Shown here one piece after another: positions 18,605 to 28,547 of a stretch of 64,000 nucleotides of DNA. A program made the translations under genes and the position numbers. The stretch spans positions 94,914 to 158,913 of the forward strand of contig CALCCA010000041.1 of the NCBI GenBank assembly GCA_937899725.1, written 5' to 3'. Each line of letters starts with the position of its first letter. The stretch's first letter is position 1. The notes under the pieces were generated by a model, which had not been told where the DNA came from, searched no databases, and saw only the letters and a list, made by a program, of their open reading frames with translations. Source of the DNA: an uncultured Halomicronema sp. (GTDB lineage: Bacteria > Cyanobacteriota > Cyanobacteriia > Phormidesmidales > Phormidesmidaceae).

Positions 18605-20119
18605 ATGACCGGGCTGCAGATCCATTCCACACTGGCGGACTTAGAGCTCTACCAGTATGCGGTTAAGGCGCCTTGTCTTGGCCGGAGCGTTTATCAAGTT
18701 TTAGAGAATAACTCACTGCTGCCAGGCGTTATTTTACTGACGACCACCGGCGAATTTTGGGGCATGATTTCGCGGCGGCGATTTTTAGAAGCCATGAGTC
18801 GGGCCTACGGACGAGAGCTGTTTTTGAAGCGGCCGATCGCGGTGTTATCCCGTTTCGTGGTGCAGGACGCACTGAAACTGCCGGGTCACACGCCCATCAC
18901 GGCGGCAGTTCAACAGGCGATCGCGCGCGCCCCTGAAATGCTGTATGAGCCCATCGTTGTGGAGTGTCATACCGCCGAGTCGTGCCACTACGCCATGATC
19001 GACATGCAGGATGTCTTGCAGGCTCAGTCAGTGATTCATCAAGTCACGGCGCAGCTATTGCAAGAAAAAACGCGCACCGAGATTATGCAGACAGAAAAAA
19101 TGGCGAGTCTCGGCAAGATGATGGCCGGGGTGGCTCACGAAATTCGCAATCCGGTGAATTTTATTTGGGGCAACCTCAACTACGTCGCCGAGTACTTACA
19201 GGAGCTAGCGACCCTGGTCAGAGCATTTGATCAGGAAGTCGTCAAACCCAGTCAAGAACTCCGTCAGCTGAAGAAAAAAATTGATTTGGAGTTTGTCTTA
19301 ACCGATCTGCCCCACGTGATCCAAAGCATGGAAACTGGGGCCGATCGCCTACGCAATTTAGTTACGAGCCTGCGGACGTTTTCGCGCATGGATGAGGTCA
19401 GACGTGAGCCTCTTGACCTGCATCACAGCCTCGATAGCACGCTACAAATTTTAAATAACCGCCTTAAAGAAGGCGTCATTGTGCAAAAGCACTATGCCGA
19501 CAATCTGCCCAAAGTGGCCTGCTATGGCGGTCAAATTGGGCAGGTTTTTATGAACGTCATCAGCAATGCCATTGATGCCCTATTGGAACATGAAGCATCG
19601 CTGCCCCCCGAGGCGCGGCTCAACTTTATCGCCGCTGACGACTCAACCTTTGGCCCAGTCGCTATTTGGGAACCCTGTATCACCATCGTGACTGAGCGAT
19701 GCGATCGCCTCCCCGCTGGGGTGCACCCGATGCCGGAGCGCCAGGTCGCCCCGGCAGAGCATTCTCCCTGGGTCTCGATTCGCATTCGAGACAACGGCCC
19801 AGGTATTCCCCCCGAGATTCAATCGCGGGTGTTTGAAGACTTCTTTACCACGAAGGCTGTGGGCGATGGTACCGGCTTAGGATTGCCCATTACTCAACAG
19901 ATCGTGGTCGAAAAACATGGCGGCCATTTGATTTTGCGATCGCCCTGTGAGCCCAGCGCCCGATCCACCAACGCCGGTACAGAGTTTGAAATTTTGCTGC
20001 CGCTGATGCTGGCCGAAAGCCTCCCTCTGAGCAGGCCACCGGAATCCCTGGAGGCTCATCAACAGACCAGAAATTCGCCCTCAGCCATAGCGGCTACAGT
20101 TTCTCTATCACCAACGTGA
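18605..20119 (+). CDS. Soluble histidine kinase with CBS-like N-terminal sensor
   Basis: This 504-residue kinase has an N-terminal region (about residues 10-165) that reads like a divergent CBS pair (LPGVILLTTTGEFWGMISRRRFLEA; LYEPIVVE), a short coiled coil (IHQVTAQLLQEKTRTEIMQTEKM), a HisKA box AHEIRNPVNF with the phospho-His near residue 180, and an HATPase domain (NVISNAIDAL, RDNGPGIPP, FFTTKAVGDGTGLGL). No membrane helix is present. The frame opens at 18551, but the ATG at 18605 fits the start of the conserved region. No response regulator lies next to it. It is convergent with the aldehyde dehydrogenase, 22 bp apart. Confidence 0.85.
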   Translation: MTGLQIHSTLADLELYQYAVKAPCLGRSVYQVLENNSLLPGVILLTTTGEFWGMISRRRFLEAMSRAYGRELFLKRPIAVLSRFVVQDALKLPGHTPITAAVQQAIARAPEMLYEPIVVECHTAESCHYAMIDMQDVLQAQSVIHQVTAQLLQEKTRTEIMQTEKMASLGKMMAGVAHEIRNPVNFIWGNLNYVAEYLQELATLVRAFDQEVVKPSQELRQLKKKIDLEFVLTDLPHVIQSMETGADRLRNLVTSLRTFSRMDEVRREPLDLHHSLDSTLQILNNRLKEGVIVQKHYADNLPKVACYGGQIGQVFMNVISNAIDALLEHEASLPPEARLNFIAADDSTFGPVAIWEPCITIVTERCDRLPAGVHPMPERQVAPAEHSPWVSIRIRDNGPGIPPEIQSRVFEDFFTTKAVGDGTGLGLPITQQIVVEKHGGHLILRSPCEPSARSTNAGTEFEILLPLMLAESLPLSRPPESLEAHQQTRNSPSAIAATVSLSPT

Positions 20120-20141
20120 GCGCTCTCACCCCTACTGCCGT

Positions 20142-21545
20142 TTAAGACATCCCAATAACTTTCTTAAGAAAGCCGAGCTTGTTGGCATAGGGCGCATAGC
20201 GCCAAGCGAGATCAAACCAAAAGGGCTTTTTAAGCACGCTCTTGCCGTGAGAGAACGTCTCGAAGCTGGCTTTGCCATGATAGGCTCCGATACCGCTGTC
20301 ACCGACGCCCCCAAAGGGCAGCCCCCAAATTGCTACCTGCAGAAAAACATCATTTAGACAAACGCCCCCCGAAGAGGTTGCGCTCAGCACCCGCGCTTGG
20401 AGGGCCTGATTGCGAGTAAACAGATAGAGCGCCAGCGGTTTGGGACGGGCATTGATTTGGGCGATCGCCGTCTCAATATCGCGATAGCTCATGATCGGCA
20501 AGATCGGCCCAAAAATTTCCTCTTGCATAATTGGCGCTTCCCAACTGACCCCGTCGAGCAGGGTGGGGGCGATGTAGCGGCTCGCACGATCGGTGTCACC
20601 GCCGACCAACACCGACTCATTGGCCATCAGCGCTGTGAGTCGATCAAATTGGCGATCGCTAACGATTCGAGCTAAGTCGGGGCTCTGAGCGGGCTGATCG
20701 CCAAAAAACACCTGCAGTGCCGCTTGCAGCGCGACCAGAAATTTAGCCTTGATGTCTTCGTGCACCAGCAGATAGTCAGGCGCGACGCAGGTTTGCCCAG
20801 CATTGACAAACTTGCCCCAGACAATGCGCTTAGCAGCCACCTCAACGTTGACATCGAGGTCGACAATACAAGGACTTTTGCCACCCAGTTCTAACGTAAC
20901 GGGGGTAAGCTGTTGCGCTGCCGCCGCCATCACGATCTGACCAATGCGGGTGCCGCCCGTAAAAAAGATGTGGTCAAACTTTTGCTTGAGTAGGGTTTGA
21001 GCCGTTTCTACACCGCCTTCTACCACGGCGACATAATGGGGCGAAAAGGTCGCACTCACGAGGTCAGCCACGACCTGAGAGGTCGCTGGGGCAATTTCAG
21101 ACGGTTTGATGAGGGCGCAGTTACCCGCAGCGATCGCGCCAATCAGCGGCGACATCACCAGTTGAAAGGGATAGTTCCAAGGGCCGATGATCAGCACCAC
21201 GCCGAGGGGGTCGGGCTGCACCCAGGCAGAGCCCGGTAGCTGCGCCAGCGGCAGGCTAACTCGTCGCGGCTGGGCCCAGCGGGCAAATCGTTTCAACACA
21301 TACGTCAGCTCGTCTAGCACCCCGATCTCAAAGTATCCTTCATATTCGGGGCGGCCAAGATCCGCTTTAACCGCATCAACAATCTCAGTCTGACGCTCTA
21401 AAATGGCAGCTTTGAGACGGATTAACTGCTGCCGCCGAAACTCAATGGATTGGGTTTCGCCAGTCGCAAAAAAGTCTCGTTGCGATAGCAACAGCTGAGC
21501 GATGTTGGCATCTACAGGGACATCAGGGGGCGAGAGGGCAGTCAT
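20142..21545 (-). CDS. Aldehyde dehydrogenase (class 3-like, fatty or apocarotenal aldehydes)
   Basis: This 467-residue NAD(P)-dependent enzyme has the Rossmann motif FTGGTRIGQIV, the catalytic Glu in VTLELGGKSP (near residue 210) and the catalytic Cys in NAGQTCVAPDYLL (near residue 244). It resembles the short aldehyde dehydrogenases that oxidise long-chain or apocarotenoid aldehydes, such as Synechocystis AldE (Slr0091); substrate assignment is inference. The ATG at 21545 is preferred over the upstream 21578 start. The C-terminal hydrophobic/basic tail (KKPFWFDLAWRYAPY) is typical of membrane-associated members. Confidence 0.88.
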   Translation of the reverse strand: MTALSPPDVPVDANIAQLLLSQRDFFATGETQSIEFRRQQLIRLKAAILERQTEIVDAVKADLGRPEYEGYFEIGVLDELTYVLKRFARWAQPRRVSLPLAQLPGSAWVQPDPLGVVLIIGPWNYPFQLVMSPLIGAIAAGNCALIKPSEIAPATSQVVADLVSATFSPHYVAVVEGGVETAQTLLKQKFDHIFFTGGTRIGQIVMAAAAQQLTPVTLELGGKSPCIVDLDVNVEVAAKRIVWGKFVNAGQTCVAPDYLLVHEDIKAKFLVALQAALQVFFGDQPAQSPDLARIVSDRQFDRLTALMANESVLVGGDTDRASRYIAPTLLDGVSWEAPIMQEEIFGPILPIMSYRDIETAIAQINARPKPLALYLFTRNQALQARVLSATSSGGVCLNDVFLQVAIWGLPFGGVGDSGIGAYHGKASFETFSHGKSVLKKPFWFDLAWRYAPYANKLGFLKKVIGMS

Positions 21546-21692
21546 CACACTTCCACAGTTAGCGACTTCAATAATCATAGAAAAAGTTCGCTAGACCTGT
21601 CATTGCCTTCTAGGGGTGATGCCCATAGAGCATAGGGTGTAGGCGGCCCTGCACAGCACCTGTGGCCCATTCCAAGCCTCACTTGAGGACAC

Positions 21693-22307
21693 TTAATCGG
21701 AGCGCACGAACTGGGAGAACAGTACGGGTCCCAGCAGATAGGCGTGCCGTTCGCACCGCAATCCAGCGGCTTGGCCCAGGGCCGCTCTCGCCTCAGCACT
21801 GTAGAACCGCACCCCACCGGGCATAACGTGAGTGACGACCGGCTCCACACTGGCCCAGCGCGGTGGCGTGAAGTCAGCCAAGAAAAACCGCCCCCCCGGC
21901 TTTAGCACCCGCCGGATGGAGCGCAGCGCTTGCTCGGGCTCGGCATAGTGCAGAAAACTGATAGCGCAAAAGACACCGTCGCAGGTGGCATCAGCCCACG
22001 GCAGCGAGACCACATCGCCTTTAAGAAATTGCAGGCGATCGCGATAGCGTGATTTTTGCTGAGCCTGGCGCAACATCGCCGCCGAGTAATCAACCCCAAT
22101 CCCTCTAAGAGTCGGGAAGTTCACTGCTAGCCGTTGCAGGAGTTTACCGGTACCGCAGCCCACGTCTAACACCGTTGCGGGCACTGGCAACTGCACGGAG
22201 TCTAAGAGGCGCACGTGCACGGCCTGATAAAACACCGACGGCAGCAGGATGTCGTAATGGGGAGCCCAGCGATCGAAAAAGGCTCTTTTTTCCGGAGTCG
22301 TCAACAT
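21693..22307 (-). CDS. Class I SAM-dependent methyltransferase
   Basis: This 204-residue protein has the SAM-binding motif I VLDVGCGTGKLL (near residue 45), an acidic motif II (GVDYSAAML), KGDVVSLPWAD and RVLKPGGRFFLADF. The overall pattern is that of the Methyltransferase_11/UbiE-like group. The substrate is unknown. It stands between the aldehyde dehydrogenase and the pentapeptide-repeat gene on the same strand, with gaps of 150 bp each side, so operon membership is uncertain. Confidence 0.85.
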   Translation of the reverse strand: MLTTPEKRAFFDRWAPHYDILLPSVFYQAVHVRLLDSVQLPVPATVLDVGCGTGKLLQRLAVNFPTLRGIGVDYSAAMLRQAQQKSRYRDRLQFLKGDVVSLPWADATCDGVFCAISFLHYAEPEQALRSIRRVLKPGGRFFLADFTPPRWASVEPVVTHVMPGGVRFYSAEARAALGQAAGLRCERHAYLLGPVLFSQFVRSD

Positions 22308-22460
22308 CAGCTCTGCCCTCAGGAAACGTATGCGGCGGTGCTGCGATCAACTTCACCCTCAGGACTGGTCGCTCGCAACACCGTCTCAGACAGTCAGATT
22401 TTTGGCCGAGCTGGGCGATACTCACCCCAGCGATCGGCAGCTTTTTTTGGGCGCACTGGC

Positions 22461-23453
22461 CTAAGCGTGCACACTTCCATCGGGCATCGTCGTCCCCGTT
22501 AACACCGTGTCGATAAAGGTCGCACTGCTGATTTCGGCACGGGCCAAGACGGCGTTAGTCAAATCGGCCTGGCCGAGGTTAGCACGACCTAAGTAGGCTT
22601 CCACCAAGGTTGCCGCCGTGAGATCAGCGCGAGTGAGATTGGCACGGCTGAGGTCAGCCCGATTGAGATTAGCGCGGGTCAAGACCACATCTTGCATTGA
22701 GGTTTCGGCCAGCAACGCTTCCGCGAGCCGAATATCGTGCAGCAGCGCTTGATCAAGATGAGCCTGGGATAAATTCACTCGATTAGCGAGCACATTCGTC
22801 AGGTCAGCCTGCTCCAGATTCGCGTCTGCCATCAGCGCATCGCTCAGATTGGCACTCTGCAGATACGCCCCCTGCAGATTGGCGCCATGCAGATCCGCCC
22901 CCTGCAGGCTCACATTTGCCAAGTTAGCTTCGCTCAGATCGACATAGGCCAAATCGGCTCCGCGCAAATTGGCCCCTTCGAGGTCAGCCTGCCGCAGATT
23001 GGCGCCCCGTAGATTGGCGATGTACTTGCGGTCTTCTTGCCGAAAGTTGGCTCCGCGCAAACAGGCCCCCGTCAAGTTAGCACCACTCATGTCGGCATTT
23101 CTCAGATCCGCTTCGATCAGATTGGCATCCATGAGATCGGCCAGCGGTAGCTGCGCACTGCGCAGATCAGCCCCCTGCAGGCTAGCCCCATGCAGATTCG
23201 CGTCACTCAGATTGGCTTGGGTCAGATTGGCCTGGTTAAGATTGGCCCCAGCCAGCTGAGCCCGCGCTAAGTTAGCGCGCCGAAAGTTAACGCGGGTCAA
23301 ATAAGCCAGCGTGAAGATAGCATTTTCTAAATTGGCCAACTGTAGATTGGAGCCAATAATGTCAGCTTTAGAAAGATCGATCCCGGCGAGGGAAAACCCT
23401 TTAAAGTTCCTCTTGCCTGAGGCGTAACATTCCAGAAAGTCTTGTGGGGTCAT
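22461..23453 (-). CDS. Pentapeptide-repeat protein
   Basis: This 330-residue protein is almost entirely A(D/N)LxX pentapeptide repeats (for example ANLNQANLTQANLSDANL), which fold as a right-handed quadrilateral beta-helix about 14-15 coils long. One interruption occurs near residue 142 (FRQEDRKYIANL). The N-terminal 20 residues (MTPQDFLECYASGKRNFKGF) form a cap typical of cyanobacterial members, and the protein ends TMPDGSVHA. No signal peptide is present. Function in cyanobacteria is generally unknown. Confidence 0.92.
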   Translation of the reverse strand: MTPQDFLECYASGKRNFKGFSLAGIDLSKADIIGSNLQLANLENAIFTLAYLTRVNFRRANLARAQLAGANLNQANLTQANLSDANLHGASLQGADLRSAQLPLADLMDANLIEADLRNADMSGANLTGACLRGANFRQEDRKYIANLRGANLRQADLEGANLRGADLAYVDLSEANLANVSLQGADLHGANLQGAYLQSANLSDALMADANLEQADLTNVLANRVNLSQAHLDQALLHDIRLAEALLAETSMQDVVLTRANLNRADLSRANLTRADLTAATLVEAYLGRANLGQADLTNAVLARAEISSATFIDTVLTGTTMPDGSVHA

Positions 23454-23521
23454 GAGGGGGAAAGTACTAAGGCCGCCGAGCGCTAAGCCGAGAGAGACTC
23501 ACTGATTAATGGACACCTTCC

Positions 23522-25264
23522 CTAAGGATAGAACGGTTTCATCGCTTGCAAAATGGCCCCCGCTGCTTGAATATTCTCGCCGACGTTGCCAACACAGTGA
23601 GACATAATAGTGAGCTTACTTTCTAAATCAGAAAAGGTTTGGCAGTATTGAAAGGTCGTCTTAATCAAATCATCTAACGATTTTGACTTCAGCGTCAGCC
23701 AGTCTTGCGGCGTTGCCGTAAAAGGACTGCGCACCGTTGACAACAGCAAGATCTTCGCCCGTAGGGGATTGGTATATCGCATGATCTCCAATCGCAGCGC
23801 ATAGAGATTAGCCCGATCATGGATTTTTGCATCCTGAGGCCCCTCAATCGGGCAGACGTTCGCGATCGCGAGCTGGCTGCTATGAACGCTCGTCTGTCCG
23901 TCTGAGAGGACAGAGCTTTGCCAGCCAGTGAGAGAAGTCAACCCTTCATCAATCACGGGCTTATCACTGCCAAACATCATCGTGTGGCCGTCTGCTAAGG
24001 GCTCTGCAGACAGTTCGGTCACCATGGGAGCCGCTTCAGCAGGGGAGCCGTAGAGCGGGTGAAACGCTTCGCTAATGATCAGGGCCAGCTGCGCATAGTG
24101 ATTGTGGCGATTGAGCCGTTTAATAATGCGCTCAAGGTGATAGCTTAAGTCGGCCTCAGAAGGGGCAATTTGGTGCACATCTGTGACCAAATCGGCCAGC
24201 GTGTGCAGCGCCAAAACGGCCTGATCATTTTCCCAAGCCGTATGAATCACGGCATAAAGCAGCTTCTTGATGCGCAAACGGTCAGTCTGCTGGGCCAGGG
24301 TTTCGGCGATTTCGTTGTAGCGATCGCGCAGGCTCGATCGCGAAGCCACTTCCCCATCGGAGGCCGAATCTTCTGCTTCCGTATAAACGGGCTCGAGAGC
24401 CTGCAAAATGGTATCGGCCACAGCGAGATATGCCGATTTGTGATTGAGCCGCGCGGCCATCGTTTGCAGCGCCTTTTCCAGAGAAATCAGGGTGCGGTGG
24501 CGCTGATACAGCTGCTTTAATAGCGGCAGCAGATCAAATTGCATCAGCACCTTAGGGTCGTTTTCCCAGACGCCTTGATAGGTACCAAAAATCAACTTTT
24601 TGATGCGACGAATTTGCGGCGCTTGCTCTAGGGTCGCCGCCGCGATCGCTAACGGCGAGAGGTCAGTGACCACAGGTTGCCCCGCTAATTGCGGCACCAC
24701 CATCGTCGCCGATTGCCCAAAAGGCGGAATTTGAAACGCCGCCACCGGTTCTTGAATGTTCTTCAGCTTCAGGGGACCGAGGAAGGTGGCATTAATATCG
24801 ATGCGGGCCTTGACCACATCGTAGACCGTTTGTGAGATGCAGACGCCACCAGGGGCTGATTTGGCCTGTAGCCGAGCCGCAATATTGACGCCGTTACCGA
24901 GGACATCCTGGTGACGGAACAAGACATCCCCTAAGTGCACGCCAATCCGATGCTGCAAAGACTCGCCCGCAGCTGAACTTTCAGCCAGTTTGGCCAGCTG
25001 CTTTTGCACTTCTTGACTACACAGCACTGCCTGTACAGCACTGTAAAAAGACATCAGCAGCCCGTCACCGGTAGACTTTAAGACCTTGCCGCCGAAGCAT
25101 TCACATTGTTCAGCAATCAGCTCTAAATCACGCTGAATGAGCATCAGCGTTCCCTCTTCATCGACTGACATCCGAGCGCTAAAGCTAACTGCATCGGTGA
25201 GCACGATGGCAGCTAAGGCTCTTTCAGTTGTCGATGATTGGGCGCTGCTTGGCTTCATGCTCAT
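23522..25264 (-). CDS. Class III adenylate cyclase with repeated C-terminal module
   Basis: This 580-residue protein has an N-terminal class III cyclase domain (about residues 10-195): metal aspartates in VLTDAVSFSA and STGDGLL, the Lys of VLKSTGDG and Asp of HQDVLGN at the substrate-selecting positions, and NIAARL with the transition-state Asn/Arg. The set predicts ATP as substrate. The remaining 370 residues hold about three copies of an unrecognised helical module; two start RIKKLIFGTYQGVWEND and RIKKLLYAVIHTAWEND and end ALEPVY and AFHPLY, and a weaker third ends AMKPFYP at the C-terminus. The frame extends to 25330, but MSMKPSS at 25264 is the likely start. Confidence 0.85.
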   Translation of the reverse strand: MSMKPSSAQSSTTERALAAIVLTDAVSFSARMSVDEEGTLMLIQRDLELIAEQCECFGGKVLKSTGDGLLMSFYSAVQAVLCSQEVQKQLAKLAESSAAGESLQHRIGVHLGDVLFRHQDVLGNGVNIAARLQAKSAPGGVCISQTVYDVVKARIDINATFLGPLKLKNIQEPVAAFQIPPFGQSATMVVPQLAGQPVVTDLSPLAIAAATLEQAPQIRRIKKLIFGTYQGVWENDPKVLMQFDLLPLLKQLYQRHRTLISLEKALQTMAARLNHKSAYLAVADTILQALEPVYTEAEDSASDGEVASRSSLRDRYNEIAETLAQQTDRLRIKKLLYAVIHTAWENDQAVLALHTLADLVTDVHQIAPSEADLSYHLERIIKRLNRHNHYAQLALIISEAFHPLYGSPAEAAPMVTELSAEPLADGHTMMFGSDKPVIDEGLTSLTGWQSSVLSDGQTSVHSSQLAIANVCPIEGPQDAKIHDRANLYALRLEIMRYTNPLRAKILLLSTVRSPFTATPQDWLTLKSKSLDDLIKTTFQYCQTFSDLESKLTIMSHCVGNVGENIQAAGAILQAMKPFYP

Positions 25265-25848
25265 CAAGTAATGCGGTGATGCAAGGCAATGAGAAGGGTC
25301 CTTTCCATGGTGCCCGATTGCCCGGTTCATGATGCGGGCAATCCCACTGAACTCTAAAATAACGGCGGATACTTCCGCCTCAATCCTTTGGGAAAGATTA
25401 CTGACTCAAGTTTAAGCAACTTGGCTCAGATGGCAAGTCGATCGCGGGGATTGCTCGTTCTTCCTAGAGCTCAACAGACATCTCATCCCCATAGTCGCAG
25501 CGACAGCGTGGCCGTTCCCGTTTCCGCTCCTTAGCCCGCGCCGTTGGTGAGCGCCACTGCGCCCCTACCCCTCCAGTACGGGGGCATCGCCAGGGCTCAA
25601 CAAGGAGCTTGATTCAGGGGAGCATCCGGCATTTGCTTGTTGTATCGTTTCAGTCCGTGATCGTCGTACCGCTCAAATCGCACTCATCCCGTTGGGGCCA
25701 TGAGGTCAGCGCTGGGGCAAGGAGCCTTCGTTCCATCAGCATCTGCGGCAATGCCGTAAGCCACCGTTTAGGCAATGCTTTGATCGCGTTAAAGAATCTC
25801 GCTGTAGGGTGACAGATCACCGTGGTCAGGTTGGTCTGATGTGAAGTT
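25265..25848. other. Intergenic, no gene seen
   Basis: This 584 bp lies between chlD and the cyclase, both on the minus strand. It holds the cyclase promoter and the chlD 3' end. Two overlapping frames (25609-25812 plus, 25650-25994 minus) look like chance: the latter overlaps the end of chlD in another frame and neither resembles a family. Confidence 0.45.
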
Positions 25849-27894
25849 CTAGGATTTGAGGTCAGCAATGGCATTCCGGGCCATCGAAGCGATCGCCTGG
25901 TCGGTTGCCTTGGGTAACTGATAGTATTTCCCCCCGGCAGTCTTGGCGAGTTCTTTGCCAAAACCGGTCGAGACAAATTTACGTTCTGTATCAATTACCA
26001 GCAGTTGAAAACCGGTGGCGCGAATGCGGCTGGCAATGTCTAGCAGTTCTTGCTTAATATCCGGTTTCTCTTCACCCTCCAGGGGTTCGCCCAGCGATCG
26101 CGCCAGGGGAATGTTGCCGCGTCCGTCAGTAATCGCCACAATCACCACATTGCCAATGTCGCCCGACTGTTGGGCATTGGTGCCGACCCGCACGGCCTGC
26201 GTCAGGCCATGCGCTAGGGGCGAACCGCCGCCACAGGGCATGCGCTCTAAGCGCCGCCGCGCCATCGAAATCGAGCGCGTCGGCGGTAGCAACACCTCCG
26301 CCTGCTCCCCCCGAAAGGGGATCAGCGCCACCTCATCGCGATTTTGGTAAGCATCATTTAACAGCTGCATCACCGCCCCTTTCGCCGACTGCATCCGATT
26401 CAGAGCCATCGACCCCGAAGCATCGACCACAAATACAATGAGGGACCCCGCTTTGCGCGCCAGCTTTTTGGCTCTGATATCGCTTTGCTCCACAATGACT
26501 TTGCGGTGGGGCTGCCGCGCCCGCCGCGCTTTTTGATACGGCGCCGCGGCGCGCAGCGTCGCATCCACTGCAATCCGGCGTACCGGCCCTTGGGGCAGCA
26601 TCGGTTTGATATAACGGCCCCGATCGTCCGAAATGACTGTGCTCTGGCTGCCCGATTTACCCTGCTGAGTCAGCGATTGCGCAAACAGTAGCAAGGACGG
26701 ATCAAGCACAATCCCTTCTGGATCAAAGACAAACTCCTCAGGCACACTGGGGGGCGGCTCATCGGGCTGATCATCGTCATTGTCGTTCTCCGCGTCCTCA
26801 TCTTGGTCATCTTCAGACTCATCGGTGGGCTCGTCGGGCTCTTGATTTTGCGGCGGCGGTGGGGGCGGCGGGGCCGATTCATCGTCGGGCGGCGGCAGAG
26901 GCACCGAGCGAGGCAAAATCACCAGCTCTACGGCCACTCGCAAATCGTCAGCACTCACGGTTGCCCGGCCATCCAGAGCGGCATGGGCCTTGGCCACCCG
27001 CACCGCAAACAACTCGGCGCGGTGCCCCTGCACCCCACCTCGCAGCGCTTCGGTAACCAGGTACTGCACCTGCTCACGAGTAATGGTGACGTCTTTGAGC
27101 CATTCTCGCGCCAGAATGATCTGGGTCTTGAGATCATCCAGCTCATCGGCATAGTCAGCCAAAAACGCCTGCGGCTCGTTCGCAAATCGCGTGGCTTGCT
27201 CAACGACGGCCACGCGACTCTCTAAGGTAAGGGCTTGATCCGCAGACAGGGCGATCGCAATGCGATCGAGCAGATGATCGCGTAGAGGCCCTTCGTCGGG
27301 GTTGTAGGTCGCGATCAGCAGCGGCGCACAGGGATGCTGAAAACTGATTCCTTCGCGCTCAATTTGATTACGTTGCTCAGTGAGGGCTGCCAGCAACAGG
27401 TTGCTGGTTTGCTCTTCCAGCAGGTTGATCTCATCAATGTAAAGGACGCCTTGGTTCGCCTCGGCCAGTAACCCCGGTTGAAACACCGTCGCCCCCGCTT
27501 GCACCGATTTGGCCACATCAACGGCACCGATCAGCCGATCTTCAGTCACCCCCAGCGGAATTTGCACAAACGGCGCGGGCTTGACCTGAGTCGGCAGCAC
27601 CGTCAAATCTGGCGGCTCTGGCCCAAAGCGCGCCAGGGTCTCATCATCCCAAAGCTGGGGATTGGTCGGATCAGCATTGCAGCAAGAGCCGGTCATCACC
27701 TCGATCGGCGGCAGTAACTGGTGAATCGCCCTGGCCATAACCGATTTTGCCGTGCCGCGCCGTCCCGCAATGACCACCCCACCGACGCCCGGATCAACGG
27801 CCGCCAGCAGCAGCGCCAGCTTAATTGCAGCTTGATCAACAACCGCAGTGAGCGGATAAACCGTGGGCAATTCTGGGCGTTCCGCCGTTTTCAT
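25849..27894 (-). CDS. chlD: Magnesium chelatase ATPase subunit D
   Basis: This 681-residue protein is the AAA+/VWA subunit of the chelatase that inserts Mg into protoporphyrin IX, the first committed step of chlorophyll synthesis, with ChlI and ChlH. The AAA+ domain has Walker A (GRRGTAKSV, near residue 44) and [11 protein letters not shown]; a Pro-rich then acidic linker follows ([12 protein letters not shown], about residues 340-410); the C-terminal VWA domain has the MIDAS motif VVDASGSM and [13 protein letters not shown] eight bases before the ATG at 27894 fixes the start, although the frame extends to 27945. chlI and chlH are not in the window. Confidence 0.96.
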   Translation of the reverse strand: MKTAERPELPTVYPLTAVVDQAAIKLALLLAAVDPGVGGVVIAGRRGTAKSVMARAIHQLLPPIEVMTGSCCNADPTNPQLWDDETLARFGPEPPDLTVLPTQVKPAPFVQIPLGVTEDRLIGAVDVAKSVQAGATVFQPGLLAEANQGVLYIDEINLLEEQTSNLLLAALTEQRNQIEREGISFQHPCAPLLIATYNPDEGPLRDHLLDRIAIALSADQALTLESRVAVVEQATRFANEPQAFLADYADELDDLKTQIILAREWLKDVTITREQVQYLVTEALRGGVQGHRAELFAVRVAKAHAALDGRATVSADDLRVAVELVILPRSVPLPPPDDESAPPPPPPPQNQEPDEPTDESEDDQDEDAENDNDDDQPDEPPPSVPEEFVFDPEGIVLDPSLLLFAQSLTQQGKSGSQSTVISDDRGRYIKPMLPQGPVRRIAVDATLRAAAPYQKARRARQPHRKVIVEQSDIRAKKLARKAGSLIVFVVDASGSMALNRMQSAKGAVMQLLNDAYQNRDEVALIPFRGEQAEVLLPPTRSISMARRRLERMPCGGGSPLAHGLTQAVRVGTNAQQSGDIGNVVIVAITDGRGNIPLARSLGEPLEGEEKPDIKQELLDIASRIRATGFQLLVIDTERKFVSTGFGKELAKTAGGKYYQLPKATDQAIASMARNAIADLKS

Positions 27895-28547
27895 GACTCT
27901 ATCTCCTGGTTCTACCAGGCGCTGGGTAATTCGGGTCAGTTTCACTCGTCAATCCCTTGAGGGGAAAAGCCTGAAGAGATGACTGCCGCCTTTCACATTA
28001 TCAGGAATTCTTGAGCGCCAGGGCAGATATCGCAGTCGCCAATCCGGTGAGAACCAGACCGCGAAACCACTTTACTAATGTGCGAAGGATCAGCGTGCTC
28101 CCAGGTGTCCTCAGCACAGTGGCCAACGCCATAACAGGGACCCTTGGCAGCGCTGTGCTGCCAAGGGTCTCACCCACTTTTCTGCCCATCCTGATGGGAA
28201 ATAGAGAGGACGTGCGTCAGACTAGTAGAGGCACTTTCGGCAACCCCTCCCTCACAATTAGGTAGCGACCCTCGCCACCTGCCTTGCCCGTCACCAGTGC
28301 AGCGATCGCGGGCAGGAGCGTGGGTGTGGCCAGCATGCCGCACCGGGGCATGATGGCAAGCGTGACGCCGCACCGCAAAACGGCGACACACTGCGCCGGA
28401 AACAACGTTACCAATTGTTACGGACTGGGTATTCTGGGTAAGTCGTTGGGCAGCAATTTTGGACATCGCTCCTTCAGCTGTTGACCCCGCTACGCCTCCT
28501 GTCGTTTTTCCTCACAATAATACTGGCCTGTGCTAACTTCACCCACC
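27895..28547. other. Gene-free stretch upstream of chlD and the duplicated hypothetical gene
   Basis: About 650 bp between divergent genes. A perfect 12-bp hairpin (28139-28169) lies in it. Open frames here (28001-28189 minus, 28011-28265 plus, 28170-28466 minus) overlap one another and resemble nothing known. HIP1-like GCGATCGC occurs near 28301. The region from about 28290 to 28400 contains repeated GCCGCACCG/GCCG segments (GCCGCACCGGGG, GCCGCACCGCAA). Confidence 0.4.
28139..28169. repeat. Perfect 12-bp hairpin
   Basis: GACCCTTGGCAG, loop CGCTGTG, CTGCCAAGGGTC. There is no U-tract on either side, so it is not an obvious terminator; it could be an operator or RNA structure in the leader of either divergent gene. 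Confidence 0.6.

Noticed and set aside
28001..28189. 62-codon minus-strand frame with hydrophobic stretch
   Set aside because: Overlaps a perfect 12-bp hairpin and competing frames; hydrophobicity alone is not enough.
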